Both the position numbers and the translations under genes were made by a program. From positions 1-36,638 of the forward strand of contig NZ_PSRR01000046.1 in the NCBI RefSeq assembly GCF_004296405.1: a DNA stretch of 36,638 nt, given 5' to 3'. The notes beneath the pieces were generated by a model. The model saw nothing but the letters and a program-made list of their open reading frames with translations, did no database searches and was not told the origin of the DNA. This document shows, piece by piece, positions 34,733-36,638 of this stretch. The stretch is from Bradyrhizobium sp. Leo170. Lineage in GTDB: Bacteria; Pseudomonadota; Alphaproteobacteria; Rhizobiales; Xanthobacteraceae. Position 1 is the stretch's first letter; the number at the start of each line of letters is the position of its first letter.

Positions 34733-36199
34733 ATGACCGAGGCAATGGAGCATTTCGATGTTCTGATCGTCGGTGCCGGGCTGTCCGGCATCGGCGCGGG
34801 CTATCACCTGCAGCAGAAGTGCCCGACCAAAAGCTACGTCATCCTCGAGGGCCGCGACTGCATCGGCGGCACCTGGGATATGTTCCGCTATCCCGGCATC
34901 CGCTCCGACAGCGACATGTACACGCTCGGCTACTCGTTCCGCCCCTGGACCGAACCGAAGGCGATCGCCGACGGGCCGCGGATCCTGAACTATGTGCGGG
35001 AGACCGCGGCGCAGAACGGGATCGACCGCAAGATCCGCTTCAACCATCGCGTCAAGCGCGTCTCGTGGTCGTCCGAACAGGTGCGCTGGACCGTCGAGGC
35101 GGAGCGCAGGGCAGGCGAGGGCGCGGCCGAGATCGTGCGCTTCACCTGCAATTTCCTCTTCATGTGCTCGGGCTATTACAAATACGAGGAAGGCTACACG
35201 CCGGAATTTGCTGGTGCCGCCGACTTCGAGGGCCAGATCGTTCATCCGCAGAAATGGCCCGAGCATCTCGACTATGCCGGCAAGCGCGTCGTCGTGATTG
35301 GCTCGGGGGCAACCGCGGTGACGCTGGTGCCGGAGCTCGCCAAGACGGCCGCGCATGTCACCATGCTGCAGCGCTCGCCGACTTATGTGGTGGCGCGTCC
35401 GGCGGAGGATGCGCTCGCCAACAAGCTCAGGCGCAATCTCTCGGCCAAGCTCGCCTATCATCTGATCCGCTGGCGCAACGTGCTGCTCGGCATGTATTTC
35501 TTCCAGCTCTGCCGCCGCAAGCCGGAGCGCGCCAAAGAGCTCATCCTCGGCGGCATCAAGATGGCGCTCGGTCCGGATTACGACATCGGCACGCATTTCA
35601 CGCCGCGCTACAATCCCTGGGAGCAGCGGCTCTGCCTCGTGCCTGACGGCGACCTGTTCAAGTCGATCCGCGAGAAGCGCGCCTCCGTCGTCACCAGCCG
35701 GATCGACACCTTCACCAGGAACGGGATTCGCCTAGAGGACGGCAGCGAGCTTCCGGCCCATATCATCATCACCGCCACCGGCCTGATCCTGCAGGTGCTC
35801 GGCGGCGTCGAGGTCAGCGTCGACGGCCGCAAGGTCGATTTCGCGAATACGCTGAGCTACAAGGGCATGATGTATTCGGATGTGCCGAACCTCGCTGCGA
35901 CGCTCGGCTACACTAACGCGTCCTGGACGCTGAAATGCGACCTCACCTGCGAATATGCCTGCCGTCTGATCAACTACATGGACCGGCACGGCTTCAGGCA
36001 ATGCGTGGCGCACAATCTCGATCCCTCGATCGAGGCGCTGCCGGCGCTGGATTTCTCATCCGGCTATGTCCAGCGCTCGATCGCCAAACTGCCCAAGCAG
36101 GGCTCGAAGCGGCCGTGGCGGCTCTACCAGAACTATGCGCTCGACATCGTCTCCCTGCGCTATGGGAAGGTGGATGACGGCGTGATGCAGTATTCGTGA
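34733..36199 (+). CDS. Flavin-containing monooxygenase, Baeyer-Villiger type
   Basis: 488 residues from ATG 34733, behind AGGGAG; the frame is open from 34628 but that part covers the ahcY terminator. The FAD loop is VGAGLSGIGAGYHL (13-26), followed by GGTWDMFRYPGIRSDSDMYT. The Baeyer-Villiger fingerprint FxGxxxHxxxWP matches exactly at 165-176 (F165, G167, H171, W175, P176). The NADPH loop VVIGSGATAVTLVPELA follows near residue 190, and ITATGLILQ near residue 345. Such enzymes insert oxygen next to a ketone or oxidise N/S atoms using NADPH and O2. It stands alone after the ahcY terminator, so substrate and pathway are unknown. Confidence 0.9.
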   Translation: MTEAMEHFDVLIVGAGLSGIGAGYHLQQKCPTKSYVILEGRDCIGGTWDMFRYPGIRSDSDMYTLGYSFRPWTEPKAIADGPRILNYVRETAAQNGIDRKIRFNHRVKRVSWSSEQVRWTVEAERRAGEGAAEIVRFTCNFLFMCSGYYKYEEGYTPEFAGAADFEGQIVHPQKWPEHLDYAGKRVVVIGSGATAVTLVPELAKTAAHVTMLQRSPTYVVARPAEDALANKLRRNLSAKLAYHLIRWRNVLLGMYFFQLCRRKPERAKELILGGIKMALGPDYDIGTHFTPRYNPWEQRLCLVPDGDLFKSIREKRASVVTSRIDTFTRNGIRLEDGSELPAHIIITATGLILQVLGGVEVSVDGRKVDFANTLSYKGMMYSDVPNLAATLGYTNASWTLKCDLTCEYACRLINYMDRHGFRQCVAHNLDPSIEALPALDFSSGYVQRSIAKLPKQGSKRPWRLYQNYALDIVSLRYGKVDDGVMQYS

Positions 36200-36364
36200 C
36201 AATCCTCGCTGTTCTCGCGAAACCTGCGCCTTAACGTCCCATGGGTAGTTTTGCGGATTCGGGCTTCCTGCCGAATCAGCCATTCTGCCGCGACGGTTAA
36301 CGCCGGATTAACCGAGATGCCCTACGCTGCACGGCCTGTGGCTGCTGATAGCAAGAGGAAGCCC

Positions 36365-36517
36365 ATGGACGCCCAGCGAATTGCCGTCGATGCCCTCGTG
36401 GCGCTGACCGATTGCGACCGCGACGCCGCCGTTGCCTTCATCCGCCGCCTCTACCTCGCCGGCATCAAGGACCCCAAGCGCCTGACCTTCAAGGGCCTGC
36501 AGGCGATGCGCGCCTGA
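36365..36517 (+). CDS. Small conserved-looking protein of 50 residues
   Basis: From ATG 36365 behind AGAGGAAG: MDAQRIAVDALVALTDCDRD then an alpha-helical FIRRLYLAGIKDPKRLTFKGLQAMRA. The frame is open from 36251, but the start with an RBS gives a compact helical protein. Composition is coding-like (high G/C third positions). No domain is recognised and no function is proposed. It is followed directly by repeat F. Confidence 0.6.
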   Translation: MDAQRIAVDALVALTDCDRDAAVAFIRRLYLAGIKDPKRLTFKGLQAMRA

Positions 36518-36528
36518 CGGTGCAGTCC

Positions 36529-36615
36529 CGTAGGATGGGTAGAGCGAAGCGAAACCCATCGCGATGGTGCAAGCGGCGTGAATGATGGGTTTCGCTCCGC
36601 TCTACCCATCCTACG
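36529..36615. repeat. Long-arm inverted repeat F
   Basis: Arms of 32 bases at 36529-36560 and 36584-36615 are complementary except for one position (GCGAAGCG versus CGCTCCGC), with a 23-base loop. The core GGATGGGTAGAGCGAAGC type is widely dispersed in proteobacterial genomes. It lies just after the 50-residue protein gene and could stabilise or end its transcript. Confidence 0.88.
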
Positions 36616-36638
36616 ATTCCCATAACCACAGGAAGGTT

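Noticed and set aside
12186..36615. CRISPR-like array from the palindromic repeats
   Set aside because: The repeats are single, widely spaced and different in sequence, with no regular spacers and no cas genes.

Overview
The window looks like chromosomal DNA of a Bradyrhizobium-type alphaproteobacterium (Bradyrhizobium, Rhodopseudomonas or a close relative). The reasons are high-GC coding sequence, two complete branched-chain-amino-acid-type (Liv/HAAT) ABC transporter sets, a metK-ahcY pair, and intergenic palindromic repeats of the kind common in that group. No rRNA, tRNA, CRISPR array, transposase or phage gene was seen.

Region 1 (1-8744) is a surface-polysaccharide island. A tightly overlapping minus-strand operon, rfbF > rfbG > 3,5-epimerase > zinc-finger C-methyltransferase (cut by the window edge), predicts a CDP-linked 6-deoxy sugar carrying a C-methyl branch. 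Next come a decayed glycosyltransferase remnant, a large membrane protein with a TYGPLG motif and a C-terminal beta-sandwich-like domain, a SAM methyltransferase, the C-terminal stub of a nucleotide-sugar epimerase, a WbpD/WlbB-like acetyltransferase and a GmhB-like HAD phosphatase. Strand switches, gene remnants and visibly more A/T-rich DNA from about 2.6 to 7.5 kb suggest transfer and recombination.

Region 2 (8837-18573) holds a PaaK-like adenylating enzyme, a divergent AGE-family sugar isomerase, and a minus-strand transport operon in the order livG - acyl-CoA synthetase - livH - livM - binding protein - livF. Region 3 (18574-23771) has a Crp/Fnr-type regulator divergent from that operon with a 15-bp palindrome before its start. 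It is followed by gmd and a frameshifted fcl (GDP-fucose pathway), a stand-alone HemD-like protein, and purU.

Region 4 (23794-30186) carries a small lipoprotein gene and a second, plus-strand Liv operon (binding protein, livH, livM, livG, livF) ending in a MetE-like methyltransferase. Region 5 (30470-36638) is a SAM-cycle block: a protein joining an HTH-like segment to a SAM-methyltransferase fold, then metK, an intrinsic-terminator-like hairpin, ahcY and a strong terminator. After these lie a Baeyer-Villiger-type flavin monooxygenase and a 50-residue protein.

The main observations to follow up are the HTH/SAM-fold protein beside metK-ahcY, the hairpin directly ahead of ahcY, the one-base deletion in fcl, the CDP-branched-sugar operon, and a set of intergenic repeats, three of which fold into the same cloverleaf-like arrangement.
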